Origin: Spartinivicinus ruber
Lineage (GTDB): Bacteria > Pseudomonadota > Gammaproteobacteria > Pseudomonadales > Zooshikellaceae
Reading direction: 5' to 3'
Length of the DNA: 64,000 nt
Assembly (NCBI RefSeq): GCF_011009015.1
Contig: NZ_CP048878.1
Coordinates: 981,501 to 1,045,500, forward strand
A program made the translations under genes and the position numbers. Under the pieces are notes generated by a model, which was not told where the DNA came from, did no database searches, and saw only the letters and a list, made by a program, of their open reading frames with translations. This document shows positions 19,538-27,841 of the stretch, piece by piece (within the stretch, counting starts at the first letter, position 1; every line of letters starts with the position of its first letter).

Positions 19538-20518
19538 ATGAGTTTTCTTCAAATTAATCAGTACGAGTTGCTACCTTTTGATTTGGCCGCAAAGCCAACG
19601 ATGGATCGTTACCTGGCATCGTTAAATCTAGATACCAGTGATTATACTTTTGCTGCAAACTATTTATGGTTGAGTGGTGGTAGTGGGTTTTATTCGGTTA
19701 TTGAGAACACCTTTTGTTTCTTCCTTCTTACCAATGGGGAGCTTTCGATGTTACTTCCCCCAATTGGAAAACAAGATGATGTCATTAAAGCGATTACCAT
19801 ATGCTTTAATCTAATGGAAGAAAATAACAGTGCCCAGATATACACAAAGATTGACTATGTTGACGAGTTTATTGCTTCAGTGTTTGTTAATGAGCTAGAA
19901 GAAGGAGCTGAACTATTCGATTTACTTGAAGATTATGTTATTGAGCGAACACTTGTAGACTATGTCTATGATTGTGTTGATTTGATTGAGTTAAAAGGTA
20001 ATGCTTTCAGTGCAAAGCGTAATGAAATTAATAAGTTCAAGCGAATTAACCCTAGCTATGAAGTAGATATACTTGATACAAACAGGCACACCCCTGGGAT
20101 TATGGAGCTACTGAATAAATGGATTTCTGATCGCATGAAATATTTGCCTGTTGAGCAAACGGAAGCATTTCTTGATGGCATTCATAGTGAGCGTATTGCT
20201 GTGAAACGCATGTTGAATGACTATGAAAAACTTAACTTAATTGGTCTGGTCATTATCATTGATGGAAAAGTAAAAGGGTTTACAGTAGGCGAAAAAATTA
20301 ATGTTGATACTGCAAGTGTCATTATAGAAAAAACAGATTTTGATATTTTAGGGTGTGCTCAGTTTATTTTTAGGGAGTTTGCAAAAAAACTTGCTGCTGA
20401 ATATGGAGTATCACACATCAATGTGGGTGATGACATGGGGTTTGAAAACCTTAAGAAGGTTAAAATGTCCTACCGCCCGAGTAAGTTGATACCAAAGTAT
20501 ACAATATACAAGCGTTGA
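19538..20518 (+). CDS. DUF2156-type acyl/aminoacyl transferase
   Basis: The 326-residue protein resembles the C-terminal catalytic domain of phosphatidylglycerol lysyltransferases (DUF2156, GNAT fold). It has FAANYLWLSGG near residue 38, the NEINKFKRINPSYEV segment near 165, and the C-terminal VSHINVGDDMGFENLKKVK plus KMSYRPSKL, typical of the family's end. No membrane domain is present, so it is a soluble form. Substrate is unknown: a peptide, lipid or aminoacyl-tRNA acceptor is possible. The following GNAT gene begins at the base after its stop, so the two form a translationally coupled pair, perhaps modifying one product. Confidence 0.75.
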   Translation: MSFLQINQYELLPFDLAAKPTMDRYLASLNLDTSDYTFAANYLWLSGGSGFYSVIENTFCFFLLTNGELSMLLPPIGKQDDVIKAITICFNLMEENNSAQIYTKIDYVDEFIASVFVNELEEGAELFDLLEDYVIERTLVDYVYDCVDLIELKGNAFSAKRNEINKFKRINPSYEVDILDTNRHTPGIMELLNKWISDRMKYLPVEQTEAFLDGIHSERIAVKRMLNDYEKLNLIGLVIIIDGKVKGFTVGEKINVDTASVIIEKTDFDILGCAQFIFREFAKKLAAEYGVSHINVGDDMGFENLKKVKMSYRPSKLIPKYTIYKR

Positions 20519-20995
20519 TTGGTATTACCAGTGGATTTCATTATTCAAAAAGCCGTGGCACAAGATCTACCTGCGCTTGTGCAGCTTGAAAATCGTGTAT
20601 TTATTCCATCAGATGGTATGCTTACGCAACGCAGCTTTCGTTATCATATGAGAACGAATAATTTATTCCTTGTTGCTAAAGAAGATGATTCCTCAACAGA
20701 GGTAATGGGGTATATACTTGTATTTGTTCGTAGGCTATCTGTCCGTATTTACTCAATAGCCACTAACCCTGCTTATCAAAGGCGAGGAGTGGCTAGAGCT
20801 CTTCTTGAGCATGTGCTTAAAGAGACAATTGCTCTCAATATATACAATGTTAAACTGGAATTGAGAGAGACAAATAAAAGTGCACTTAAATTATATGAAT
20901 CATTGGGGTTTAAACAAAAACTAGTACGTCGTAATTACTACGGTGACAACGAAAGTGCAATATTTATGCAGTGGTGTTATGGTAATCAACTGTAA
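20519..20995 (+). CDS. GNAT-family N-acetyltransferase (RimI-like)
   Basis: The 158-residue protein has the acetyl-CoA binding loop of GNAT enzymes (YQRRGVARALLEHVL near residue 88) and the RimI-like ending ETNKSALKLYESLGFKQ. The start is uncertain: TTG at 20519 directly follows the upstream stop, and a GTG at 20531 is an alternative. Neither has a strong ribosome site, so translation probably depends on coupling to the DUF2156 gene. The substrate is unknown. Confidence 0.82.
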   Translation: MVLPVDFIIQKAVAQDLPALVQLENRVFIPSDGMLTQRSFRYHMRTNNLFLVAKEDDSSTEVMGYILVFVRRLSVRIYSIATNPAYQRRGVARALLEHVLKETIALNIYNVKLELRETNKSALKLYESLGFKQKLVRRNYYGDNESAIFMQWCYGNQL

Positions 20996-21154
20996 GAGGT
21001 TTCAAAAAAACTTTATTAATAAATATAAAATTATAATTTTATGTTAGATTATGAAATTTATTCGAGCTGTTTTAAACCAATTATGACACCAGATAAGGAT
21101 ATGATATTAGCCATAATCTGGTGTTGATTGAGCCCATGGATGATTGATTCAAAA

Positions 21155-21186
21155 AGCTAACACATATCTATGTGTTAGCTTTTCCT
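21155..21186. repeat. Palindrome inside the left end of the IS1595-type element
   Basis: AAAAGCTAACACATA and TATGTGTTAGCTTTT form a perfect 15-bp stem around a 2-base centre, approximately at these positions. It is absent from the right end, where AAGCTA is joined directly to CCTAATT. It may act as a transcription barrier protecting the transposase gene, or it may be a later duplication of part of the end. Confidence 0.7.
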
Positions 21187-21261
21187 AATTATCACTATAC
21201 CTAAGCCATTAACTGCTGTATATTTGAACAGCATGGAAACTTAATTGAGAAGGTATAAATA

Positions 21262-22197
21262 ATGGCTATCAACAAAGTTCAATTTCAAAAAGGCCTGAGT
21301 TTAAACGAGTTTCTCAAACAATATGGTACAGAAGAACAATGCTTTAATACCTTATACAAATTGCGATGGCCAGAAGGTTTTCAGTGCCCCAATTGTGGAT
21401 ACGACAAATGCTGTCAACTCACTACTAGAAAGCTTCAGCAGTGCTATAAATGTCACCAGCAAACATCTGTAACTGCAGGTACTATCTTTGAATCAACCAA
21501 ATTACCATTAAAGACTTGGTTCCAAGGGATGTATTTGATCTCCCAAGACAAAAAAGGTATATCAGCCATAGAATTACATCGCCATTTAGGTATTTCCTAT
21601 CAAGCTGCCTGGAGAATGAAACATAAGCTCATGAAAGTGATGCAAGAAAGAGAAGGCACCAAGCAATTGTCGGGTTTTATTGAAATTGATGATGCCTATC
21701 TTGGTGGTGAGCGTACAGGTTGCAAAAGAGGTAGGGGAGCAGATGGGAAAATACCTTTTGTAGCAGCCGTAGAAACAACAAAACAAGGTCAACCGACACG
21801 AATTAAACTGAGCATTTTAAAAGGGTTTAATAAAGAAGAGATAACGGCTTGGAGTAGGCAGAATTTGGCCAAGGGCAGTACCGTAATCTCCGATGGACTG
21901 GCCTGTTTTAATGGTGTCATAGAAGCAGGTTGTCTTCATGATAAAATTGTATGCGGTGGTGGTCGTGCATCAGTAGAGGAACCTGAATTTTATTGGGTTA
22001 ACACCATCCTTGGAAACTTAAAAAGTGCTTTACGTAGTACTTATCATGCTATTCGCGCTAAATATGCACAACGTTATCTTGCTGAATTTCAGTATCGATT
22101 TAATCGAAGATTTAGCTTAGTAGAATTTATTCCTAGGCTAGCATTTGTAGCACTGAGAACACCTCCACTACCAGGTAAGCTACTAAATATAGCTTAG
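21262..22197 (+). CDS. IS1595-family transposase
   Basis: The 311-residue transposase has an N-terminal zinc ribbon (CPNCGYDKC and QCYKCHQQT, about residues 46-73), a helix-turn-helix-like segment (GISAIELHRHLGISYQAAWRMKHKL), and an ISXO2-like DDE domain. The first acidic residue lies in IEIDDAYLGGE near residue 138, the second in VISDGLACF near 211, and a C-terminal Asn/Glu-rich helix follows. It is full length and apparently intact, so the element may still be active. The start ATG lies 57 bases inside the left end. Confidence 0.93.
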   Translation: MAINKVQFQKGLSLNEFLKQYGTEEQCFNTLYKLRWPEGFQCPNCGYDKCCQLTTRKLQQCYKCHQQTSVTAGTIFESTKLPLKTWFQGMYLISQDKKGISAIELHRHLGISYQAAWRMKHKLMKVMQEREGTKQLSGFIEIDDAYLGGERTGCKRGRGADGKIPFVAAVETTKQGQPTRIKLSILKGFNKEEITAWSRQNLAKGSTVISDGLACFNGVIEAGCLHDKIVCGGGRASVEEPEFYWVNTILGNLKSALRSTYHAIRAKYAQRYLAEFQYRFNRRFSLVEFIPRLAFVALRTPPLPGKLLNIA

Positions 22198-22269
22198 GTA
22201 TGATGATAATTAGGTAGCTTTTTGAATATAGATATAGTTTATACTTTGTATTATAATCATGTCACTCGC

Positions 22270-22530
22270 TCAATGAAATCGTTCTATATCAGGGTTAATA
22301 TTATTTTTTTTGCTTGCAATTTCTACCTGGTCAAATGCGTCTCTTCCGATAGCTGTTCTTTTAATATCTTCATAAGAGTTTGGATGTTGGTAAATTAGCA
22401 TATCTTTCCCATCACTGATACCAATAGTTGCTGACATAATTTCATGGTATGAGTGATGACTTTTGGGTGACAATAAATTAGCAAGCATCACTAATCTGGC
22501 TTCATTTAAAGTAGGTAGTTTTTTTAGCAC
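22270..22530 (-). CDS. Small hypothetical protein
   Basis: The frame has 86 codons and a GTG start, on the strand opposite its neighbours. The product is mixed charged/polar with no signal peptide, membrane segment or motif I recognise. It has no strong ribosome site, and its end is 43 bases from the IS1595-type element, so it could be a remnant of a longer gene. It is listed because the composition looks protein-like and no better gene covers the region. Confidence 0.35.
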   Translation of the reverse strand: MLKKLPTLNEARLVMLANLLSPKSHHSYHEIMSATIGISDGKDMLIYQHPNSYEDIKRTAIGRDAFDQVEIASKKNNINPDIERFH

Positions 22531-22723
22531 TATGCTTCAGTTAGTGGATTAAATATTATGGTTAAACTTTAGTTATTTAATATATATTAAAAATATAATC
22601 GTAATCTCTTTGTGTGATAAGTGAAATCGTTAGAGGCACTCTATAGTGAGTATGAAACTACACGAGGATATGATATATACTTGAAGGTAAAGTAGGGATA
22701 ACTGATGTATTAAGCTATAAGTT

Positions 22724-24571
22724 ATGGATAAATATACAGATATTGACTACAAGCCTGCTCCAATACCTTCCTTTGAGTTTGAGAGAATTAAAGATCTTAA
22801 ACGGCTTGATATTCTTGATACAGAAGCTGAAGACCGCTTCGACTCCTTAACGTCATTAATTGCAGATATTTTTAATGTGCCGATTGCGCTAGTGTCGTTA
22901 GTTGATACTCATCGACAATGGTTTAAATCAGCCTGCGGGCTTAATGTATCACAAACACCAAGGGATATTTCATTTTGCGGACATGCTATTTTTGAGTCAG
23001 AAATACTTGTTGTAGAAAATGCAGTTGAAGATAAAAGGTTTTCAAAAAATCCTCTTGTTATTGATAAACCTTTTATTAGATTTTATGCGGGGGCTGTTTT
23101 ACGTGGCCCGAGAAAACAGCCAGTGGGAACGTGTTGTATTATAGACTACAAAGCTAGAAGCTTTAGTGATAAGGATAGAAAACATTTACTTGTTTTTTCT
23201 CATTTAATTGAAAATGAATTGCACAAAACCTTTAAAATATTACAGTTGAAGAATGAATGTATTTCAAATGCCTACTTTAACTCAGTTACCCACCTACCAA
23301 GCCAAAAATTATTTCTTGATCGACTAGAGCATTCAATCGTTAATCATTCTGTCAATGATCATATAGTTATTTGTGTTGTTAATATTAGACGCTTTTCAAA
23401 TTTAATTAATGCATGGGGTAAAGAATGGGGTGATCATGTTTTAGTTAATGTAGCTAAACGTCTTGGCTCTTCGCTGAATAGAAAATTTACTGTGGCACAT
23501 TTAGATAGTGATAAGTTTGCAATCTTAGCTATTGAAGACTGTAGTAAAAACACTTGTGAGTTATTACCTGAAAAGATTCATTCATTATTTGAATACCCTT
23601 TGCGGATTAATGAAAAGCCACTACATTTAAAACTAAAAATAGGTGTTAGCCAATTTCCCAAAAATGGACGTACTGCTTATGAGTTATTAGAAAATGCAAG
23701 AATATGTGCTAAATCAGTCGGTGTTGGTGGAGATACAAATACGTTTTCTAATAATAAATCCAAAGAGCTATCTCGGCATTTTAATATAGAACAAGGGCTA
23801 CAAAAAGCACTAAAGGATAGTCATCTTTACTTGGTTTATCAGCCGATAGTAGATATTGAAACTGAGCAATTAGTGGGTCTAGAAACTTTAATCCGCTGGA
23901 ATGATCCAGCTGAAGGAGAGTTGTCTCCTGTAGAGTTTATTCCTGTAGCTGAAGAGACTGAGTTAATTATTCCAATTGGCAAGTGGTTATTAGAAACAGT
24001 ATGTGAACAATTGAAACAATGGAGTAGTATTAAAAATATTAGTTCACCAATACTTGTTACTGTTAATCTATCAAGTGTACAGCTACTTGATGACAGTTCT
24101 TTACACTTTATAAAATCTATTTCTAAGGATAAAGAGATAAATAAATCAAGCTTACAATTTGAGATAACTGAAAGTAGTATATTTAGTAATTTTGAGCTAG
24201 CAATTGCTAATATAGAAAAAATGGTAGAATATGGCTTTAAATTTTTAATTGATGACTTTGGTACAGGTTATTCCTCTTTAAGTTATTTACAACGTTTACC
24301 TATTTACAAGATTAAATTAGATCGTAGTTTTATTCAATATATTGACAAAAATAGAACAGACTCTGTACTGGCTCGTAATATTATTGCCTTGAGTCATGAC
24401 CTAGGTTTAGCCGTTGTTGCTGAAGGGGTTGAAAGCTCAAGTCAGCTAGCTATATTACGGGATTATGGTTGTGATCAGGTACAAGGATATCTATATAGTA
24501 AGCCATTAAAGGCTGATATAATAACAGATTTATTTAAAAAAGGATGTACTAACTTTAAATGCATAAATTAA
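22724..24571 (+). CDS. GAF-GGDEF-EAL protein, probable c-di-GMP phosphodiesterase
   Basis: The 615-residue soluble protein has a GAF domain (about 25-165, with PIALVSLVD and SFCGHAIFE), a GGDEF-like domain (about 185-345) and an EAL domain (about 360-605). The GGDEF signature is replaced by LDSDKF near residue 259, so cyclase activity is very unlikely. The EAL domain keeps the key motifs: ETLIRW near 386 (EAL reads ETL), NLSSVQL, FEITES, DDFGTGYSSL near 509, KLDRSFI, VAEGVES and GYLYSKPL. It probably hydrolyses c-di-GMP, with the GAF sensing a small ligand and the degenerate GGDEF possibly binding GTP. It is monocistronic. Confidence 0.9.
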   Translation: MDKYTDIDYKPAPIPSFEFERIKDLKRLDILDTEAEDRFDSLTSLIADIFNVPIALVSLVDTHRQWFKSACGLNVSQTPRDISFCGHAIFESEILVVENAVEDKRFSKNPLVIDKPFIRFYAGAVLRGPRKQPVGTCCIIDYKARSFSDKDRKHLLVFSHLIENELHKTFKILQLKNECISNAYFNSVTHLPSQKLFLDRLEHSIVNHSVNDHIVICVVNIRRFSNLINAWGKEWGDHVLVNVAKRLGSSLNRKFTVAHLDSDKFAILAIEDCSKNTCELLPEKIHSLFEYPLRINEKPLHLKLKIGVSQFPKNGRTAYELLENARICAKSVGVGGDTNTFSNNKSKELSRHFNIEQGLQKALKDSHLYLVYQPIVDIETEQLVGLETLIRWNDPAEGELSPVEFIPVAEETELIIPIGKWLLETVCEQLKQWSSIKNISSPILVTVNLSSVQLLDDSSLHFIKSISKDKEINKSSLQFEITESSIFSNFELAIANIEKMVEYGFKFLIDDFGTGYSSLSYLQRLPIYKIKLDRSFIQYIDKNRTDSVLARNIIALSHDLGLAVVAEGVESSSQLAILRDYGCDQVQGYLYSKPLKADIITDLFKKGCTNFKCIN

Positions 24572-24758
24572 AAAAAATATTATAGTTTTTAATTTATTGT
24601 TAAATTGCATGTAATTTTTTATTTTTTGATCAGTAAGGCTTATATGGTTTTTATAGAGTGAGTTTATTGGTTGATTTATATTGATTATTGTGGTTTTATA
24701 TTGATGTAATATGTTAGCTGCGTGATAAATTAATAACTTGTTAGCGAGGAGCGGCTCT

Positions 24759-25511
24759 ATGATGAAGAGGCTCTATTCAACTGTATTGGTATTGTTTTCA
24801 TGTGTGCTTTTTAATATTGAAGCTAGTGAATTGTATTCAACCGTTAGATTTGGCTTTACAGCAAATGATTTTCCCCCTTATGTAATGCCAAGCCAGAAAA
24901 AGAATAAAGGTATAATGTTTGATATTTTAAAAGTGGTAATGAATGATTTAGGTTACAAAGTAGAAATCAAAACCCTTCCAAGAAAGCGTATACACCAATT
25001 TCTTGATAAGGGAAGACTTGATATAATTGCAACCGCTAAAGAGTGGATGGAAGATTCAAATGACTATCATTTTACTAATACGATAGTTTCAGTAAATGAT
25101 GTGCTGTGGTATTTATCAGAAAATTTATTATTATATAATGAACCAAAAGATTTATTGGGTAAGAATATAGCAACTCATAGAGGATATAATTATCCTACTC
25201 TTGAACCCTATTTTGAAGAAAAAGCTATAGGTCGAATGGAAGTTGACTCTGACTTGAAAGTCTTGAAGATGATTCTAAATAAGCGAGTTGATAGTGGTAT
25301 TGTAGCTGACAGAACCGGTGAATGGTTGGCTAAAAAATATCAGTTTAAAAATAAAATTAAATATTCTAGAAAGCATATAAGTAGTTATAATTACAGGTTT
25401 GCTTTTCATAAAAATTCAAAAATTTCTGCTCTCTTTGATGAGGTTGACAAAAAAATAAATGATCTTAAAAGTAGTCAACGTTATGAAAATATTTTGAATA
25501 AATACTTATAG
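24759..25511 (+). CDS. Periplasmic solute-binding protein, family 3
   Basis: The ATG at 24759 is chosen because GAGGAG stands seven bases upstream and a signal peptide (about residues 1-22, LYSTVLVLFSCVLFNIEA) starts at once. A TTG at 24738 is in frame but unsupported. The 250-residue product has the polar amino-acid binding-protein pattern: FGFTANDFPPYVM, KGIMFDILKVVMNDLGYKVE, GRLDIIATAKEW and a C-terminal helix. No permease or ATPase gene is nearby, so it is an orphan, as is common for such proteins in marine gammaproteobacteria. The ligand is unknown. Confidence 0.8.
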   Translation: MMKRLYSTVLVLFSCVLFNIEASELYSTVRFGFTANDFPPYVMPSQKKNKGIMFDILKVVMNDLGYKVEIKTLPRKRIHQFLDKGRLDIIATAKEWMEDSNDYHFTNTIVSVNDVLWYLSENLLLYNEPKDLLGKNIATHRGYNYPTLEPYFEEKAIGRMEVDSDLKVLKMILNKRVDSGIVADRTGEWLAKKYQFKNKIKYSRKHISSYNYRFAFHKNSKISALFDEVDKKINDLKSSQRYENILNKYL

Positions 25512-25601
25512 TTCTTGATAATCAATAAGTATAACTTGTGGGTTATGTAACTTCTTCTTTCTTGAGTATTTAGAAAGGTAGTTTTATAGGAAAACTGTTG
25601 A

Positions 25602-25940
25602 TTACTTATATCTCACTCTGGTACCCTTATCTACTGATAGACGTATTTCTTCTGGGGACACCTGTTTGGGAAAATAGACTCCAGAGATTTTTGCATCAGC
25701 AAAGCTAGCACCTTCTATATTTGCGTTTGAAAGGTCAACCCCACGTAGATCGGCTGCACGAAAGTAAGCGCCTGAAAAGTTGATTCCATCTGCATTCATT
25801 CCTCGTAAGTCCAGTCCTCTAAAGTGCCCTCCAGAAAAGTCGCATGTGTCACCTGAAGCTCTTTTTTTGTTGAATTCTTTAATTTTTTCGTCTTGCAGGA
25901 GGTCATACAAAGGGTGCTCGATAGCTTTCGGTTGGGCCAT
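25602..25940 (-). CDS. Pentapeptide-repeat protein
   Basis: The ATG at 25940 has AGAAGGA upstream at good spacing, and the product then begins MAQPKAIEHPLYDLLQ. A longer frame starting at 26006 lacks support. About eight consecutive A(D/N)LXX-type repeats (about residues 33-85: FSGGHFRGLDLRGMNADG and following) would fold into a short right-handed quadrilateral helix. The 112-residue length is too short for a gyrase-protecting Qnr-type protein. Function unknown; no signal peptide, so probably cytoplasmic. Confidence 0.8.
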   Translation of the reverse strand: MAQPKAIEHPLYDLLQDEKIKEFNKKRASGDTCDFSGGHFRGLDLRGMNADGINFSGAYFRAADLRGVDLSNANIEGASFADAKISGVYFPKQVSPEEIRLSVDKGTRVRYK

Positions 25941-26200
25941 TATTTTTCCTTCTATATCTTTGTATATAACTTTGACCTTGTAGTGAGTGTAGATGATGTC
26001 ATCCATAACAACAAGCTGGCTTGTTAGTTGGTGTTGTGTGAGGTTTTTTAGATATCATTAGTTATGTCATATAGCGGTGATAAATTATTAATAAGTATCT
26101 ATACTTGCTAGTTGTGTAATAATTGCGGTAACTCACAAATAGCTTCAATCTTGTTGGGCTATTATACTACAGCGTTTATGTGCTACTTTGAGGCTGATGA

Positions 26201-26386
26201 ATGGTAATCAATAAGAAGAGTCAGATATCTGTAATGCTACTAGCAAGCTGTTTAATAAGTGGCTGTGTGAGTACTATTATTGGGACCGCAGTTGATGCGA
26301 CCATAGAAGTTGCCAAAGTACCTTTTAAAGTGGGTGGGGCTGTGATTGATGTAGTGAGTGATGATGACGAAGATGATGAAGATTAA
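26201..26386 (+). CDS. Small lipoprotein
   Basis: The 61-residue protein has a lipoprotein signal peptide with lipobox ISGC (Cys22). A short conserved-looking segment (GTAVDATIEVAKVPFKVGGAV) and a strongly acidic tail (DDDEDDED) follow. The central segment resembles small lipoproteins seen in other gammaproteobacteria. Probable outer-membrane anchoring; function unknown. A hairpin follows the stop. Confidence 0.75.
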   Translation: MVINKKSQISVMLLASCLISGCVSTIIGTAVDATIEVAKVPFKVGGAVIDVVSDDDEDDED

Positions 26387-26391
26387 TCTCA

Positions 26392-26410
26392 GCCTTGGAG
26401 CGACCAAGGC
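26392..26410 (+). terminator. Hairpin after the small lipoprotein gene
   Basis: A perfect 7-bp GC-rich stem (GCCTTGG and CCAAGGC) with a 5-base loop lies just after the lipoprotein stop. It has no U-tract, so termination is only a suggestion. Confidence 0.45.
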
Positions 26411-26474
26411 ATGTTGAGGAATAACTCAAAATGTTTAGTCAGAATGCCCAAAGTCTTTGATATACAATTCAGAT

Positions 26475-26498
26475 TAAGAGGCTGTCATTAGCCTCTTA
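26475..26498 (-). terminator. Terminator of the TerD-vWA gene
   Basis: A perfect 9-bp stem (TAAGAGGCT and AGCCTCTTA) with a 6-base loop lies directly after the minus-strand stop codon. Because the two flanking genes converge, it may serve both. Confidence 0.6.
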
Positions 26499-26500
26499 GG

Positions 26501-27808
26501 TCAACTAATGATACCAATTCTTTTTACTTCACGTAGCCAACCAGGAAATTCATTTAATAATCGATCATACAACTCTTGATCTTGAACTTTCTTGAAGTCA
26601 TCAATAGGAAAAAAATCAGCATTATCTGTAGTGCGTCCGGAAAGGTCATCTAGTTTTTCCAGAACACCATAATTTGATCCACCTAGACCCACAAACTGCC
26701 AAAATATTGGAAAGTCTGAGGCTTGTTTGATGAGTTTTTCTATTTCTTTATCTTTATAAATACCGCCATCAGTAATAAAAATTATATAAGCAGGTAAATT
26801 TGAGTTTTGATAGCTTTTTATTATATCGCTGATAACAGGGGGTTCGTTATTGCCAAATCCTAAATCTTCAATAATTTCAGAAAAAATTGAAGAAAAAAAA
26901 CCTTTTTTCTTCTTACTTTTTGTGGTGAGTATTTCTATATAATCATCTAAATTATCAAGTGATACATCGGCATATTTTTTAAATTTATCAGCAAAAGCCC
27001 ATAACTCTAGCGCTTCATCATCGTCAAACTGAACCGCAAGTGTCGTGATTCTATCTAGTACAGCTTGTACGTTGCCACTTTTGAACTGGTTAGTCATTGA
27101 GCCTGAAGCATCTAAAATAAAAGCAACTTTAGCTTTGACATCCGTAAGTTGTTTTTTTTCTAAGCAAACTTTAATTGGTTTGGCTAGATTAATTAGCCTG
27201 GGAGCTTTTTCTTGTAATTTCTTTTCTAAGTCGATAGGTTTAGATGCGGTTGCCTGAGAAGTTTGGTTATTATGAGTAGGGCTTGTTGTGTCATCTGTTG
27301 TCTTTTCTGCAATATCCACTCCATAGCCTGTAGCTAAAGGTGCTAATCCTCCGTTATAACCTTGACCTAATGCTTTAAACTTCCAGTTATCTTGATGGCG
27401 ATAGAGCTGCCCCATAATTAAGGCTTTTTCTTTCATACCTTGAGTACTGGGTTGGTAATGTGCAATTCCTTCTATATTTAAACTGATGTACTTTGCGGAA
27501 CCAAAATCGTTGTTAGAATGGATAACAATAGCGAAAGCCACTTTGTGGATGTCTGGGGGAATGTTGGTAAGGTTAACAGCATAAGACTGTTTATTAATGT
27601 TTGATGAGAGTTTTACGCTATTATCTGTTGAATTAGGCTGATTATAAAAAATAAAGTCAGCATCTGATCTTACTTTGCCTTGTTCATTTAACAAAAATGC
27701 AGAGGTGTCAATGTTATCTTTATCGATTAATGGATGGTCCCATTCAATCGTTATATTGATATAGTCATTATTTAACTTGATATTTCCACCTGATTGAAGC
27801 TCTATCAT
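26501..27808 (-). CDS. TerD-domain plus von Willebrand A protein (TerF-like)
   Basis: The ATG at 27808 gives the canonical TerD opening MIELQSGGNIKLNND and has GGTGGA upstream. The frame also runs back into the neighbouring insertion sequence, but that part is not original. Residues 1-175 form a TerD-type calcium-binding domain (ITIEWDHP, VAFAIVIHSN). A low-complexity linker follows. Residues about 215-410 are a vWA domain with an intact MIDAS start (FILDASGSM) and FITDGGIY. This domain order is that of TerF/TerX-type proteins of the tellurite and phage/colicin resistance (ter) system. No other ter gene is in the window. An IS4 element sits about 33 bases upstream and probably separates the gene from its promoter. 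Confidence 0.85.
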   Translation of the reverse strand: MIELQSGGNIKLNNDYINITIEWDHPLIDKDNIDTSAFLLNEQGKVRSDADFIFYNQPNSTDNSVKLSSNINKQSYAVNLTNIPPDIHKVAFAIVIHSNNDFGSAKYISLNIEGIAHYQPSTQGMKEKALIMGQLYRHQDNWKFKALGQGYNGGLAPLATGYGVDIAEKTTDDTTSPTHNNQTSQATASKPIDLEKKLQEKAPRLINLAKPIKVCLEKKQLTDVKAKVAFILDASGSMTNQFKSGNVQAVLDRITTLAVQFDDDEALELWAFADKFKKYADVSLDNLDDYIEILTTKSKKKKGFFSSIFSEIIEDLGFGNNEPPVISDIIKSYQNSNLPAYIIFITDGGIYKDKEIEKLIKQASDFPIFWQFVGLGGSNYGVLEKLDDLSGRTTDNADFFPIDDFKKVQDQELYDRLLNEFPGWLREVKRIGIIS

Positions 27809-27832
27809 TTCTAATCCACCTGTAATTTCTAT

Positions 27833-27841
27833 ATATGGATT
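27833..27841. repeat. Target-site duplication of the IS4-type element, left copy
   Basis: ATATGGATT immediately precedes the element and is repeated directly at 29104-29112 after it. Confidence 0.9.

Larger units (their letters stand above)
21147..22227 (+). mobile_element. IS1595-family insertion sequence
   Basis: The element is about 1,081 bases with imperfect inverted ends. Both ends start ATTCAAAAAGCTA, followed by CCTAATTATCA and then ATACCTAAG (21147-21205 on the left; 22193-22227 on the right). The left end differs from the right by about 24 extra bases, which create a perfect 15-bp palindrome. No target-site duplication of the usual 8 bp can be seen in the flanks, so the outer limits or the insertion history remain uncertain. 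It contains one intact transposase gene. Confidence 0.8.

Noticed and set aside
21086-21124. Inverted repeat ACACCAGAT/ATCTGGTGT before the IS1595-type element
   Set aside because: The loop is long and no U-tract follows, so a terminator or attachment site could not be supported.
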